Shown here piece by piece: positions 63,936 through 64,000 of a DNA stretch of 64,000 bases. Positions within the stretch are counted from its first letter, which is position 1, and each line of letters opens with the position of its first letter. The translations under genes were made by a program, and so were the position numbers. The notes beneath the pieces were generated by a model. That model ran no database searches. It had not been told where the DNA came from and worked only from the letters and a program-made list of their open reading frames with translations. Location of the stretch: contig NZ_LMEW01000004.1 of assembly GCF_001426525.1 (NCBI RefSeq), positions 126,191 to 190,190 on the forward strand. The letters are read 5' to 3'. Origin of the DNA: Massilia sp. Root133. Its GTDB lineage: Bacteria > Pseudomonadota > Gammaproteobacteria > Burkholderiales > Burkholderiaceae_D.

Positions 63936-64000
63936 TCGAGCGTTTTTATCCTGACTATGGAAAAGAGCACGCAAGTACTGCGTAACGCAGCCGCCGCCCT

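Noticed and set aside
63957..64000. An open frame starting MEKSTQVLRNAAAA that runs off the right edge.
   Set aside because: Only 44 bases are visible and no ribosome site is seen; it may be the next gene but cannot be supported.

Overview
The window is high-GC DNA whose gene content and protein sequences suggest a betaproteobacterium of the Massilia/Telluria group (Oxalobacteraceae). This rests on protein resemblance and gene layout, not on a marker gene. No rRNA, tRNA, CRISPR array, insertion sequence or integrase was seen.

Region 1 (1-16 kb) is dominated by oxygen-independent metabolism. After a truncated phospholipase C and an L,D-transpeptidase comes an operon of PHA synthase, FabI-type enoyl reductase, MaoC-phosphotransacylase fusion and acetate kinase, headed by a perfect FNR/Anr/Dnr box. 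A Crp/Fnr regulator lacking an N-terminal cysteine cluster lies against its 3' end. Next come ubiU-ubiV-ubiT (O2-independent ubiquinone hydroxylation), a DGC-domain protein, B12-dependent class II ribonucleotide reductase, two tiny proteins and a large TerB-like/membrane-hairpin protein of unknown role.

Region 2 (16-36 kb) is a nitrate-respiration island: PhzF, a chemoreceptor, moaA, carbonic anhydrase, narX, narL, a hybrid sensor kinase, narK1, narK2 and narGHJI with a parvulin (narX and narL sense nitrate, narK moves it, narGHI reduces it, moaA supports the Mo cofactor). Four 16-bp NarL/NarP-like 7-2-7 sites lie upstream of the regulator, moaA, narK1 and narG, suggesting a local nitrate regulon.

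Region 3 (36-50 kb) is accessory: nitroreductase, diguanylate cyclase, a TonB receptor and GH3 beta-glucosidase sharing LacI-family operator-like palindromes, a DUF3943 outer-membrane protein, a chemoreceptor/periplasmic-binding-protein/porin cluster, an acyl-CoA dehydrogenase-like protein and a secreted hypothetical.

Region 4 (50-64 kb) is a type VI secretion effector island of two divergent operons. The minus operon is vgrG, an effector with a C-terminal RelA/SpoT-like domain, and a small presumed immunity gene. The plus operon is PAAR, a membrane-anchored thiolase-like protein, tagF, a second vgrG, a PoNe-like nuclease effector and a PoNi-like (DUF1911) immunity gene. No core T6SS sheath or baseplate genes are present here, so these depend on an apparatus encoded elsewhere.
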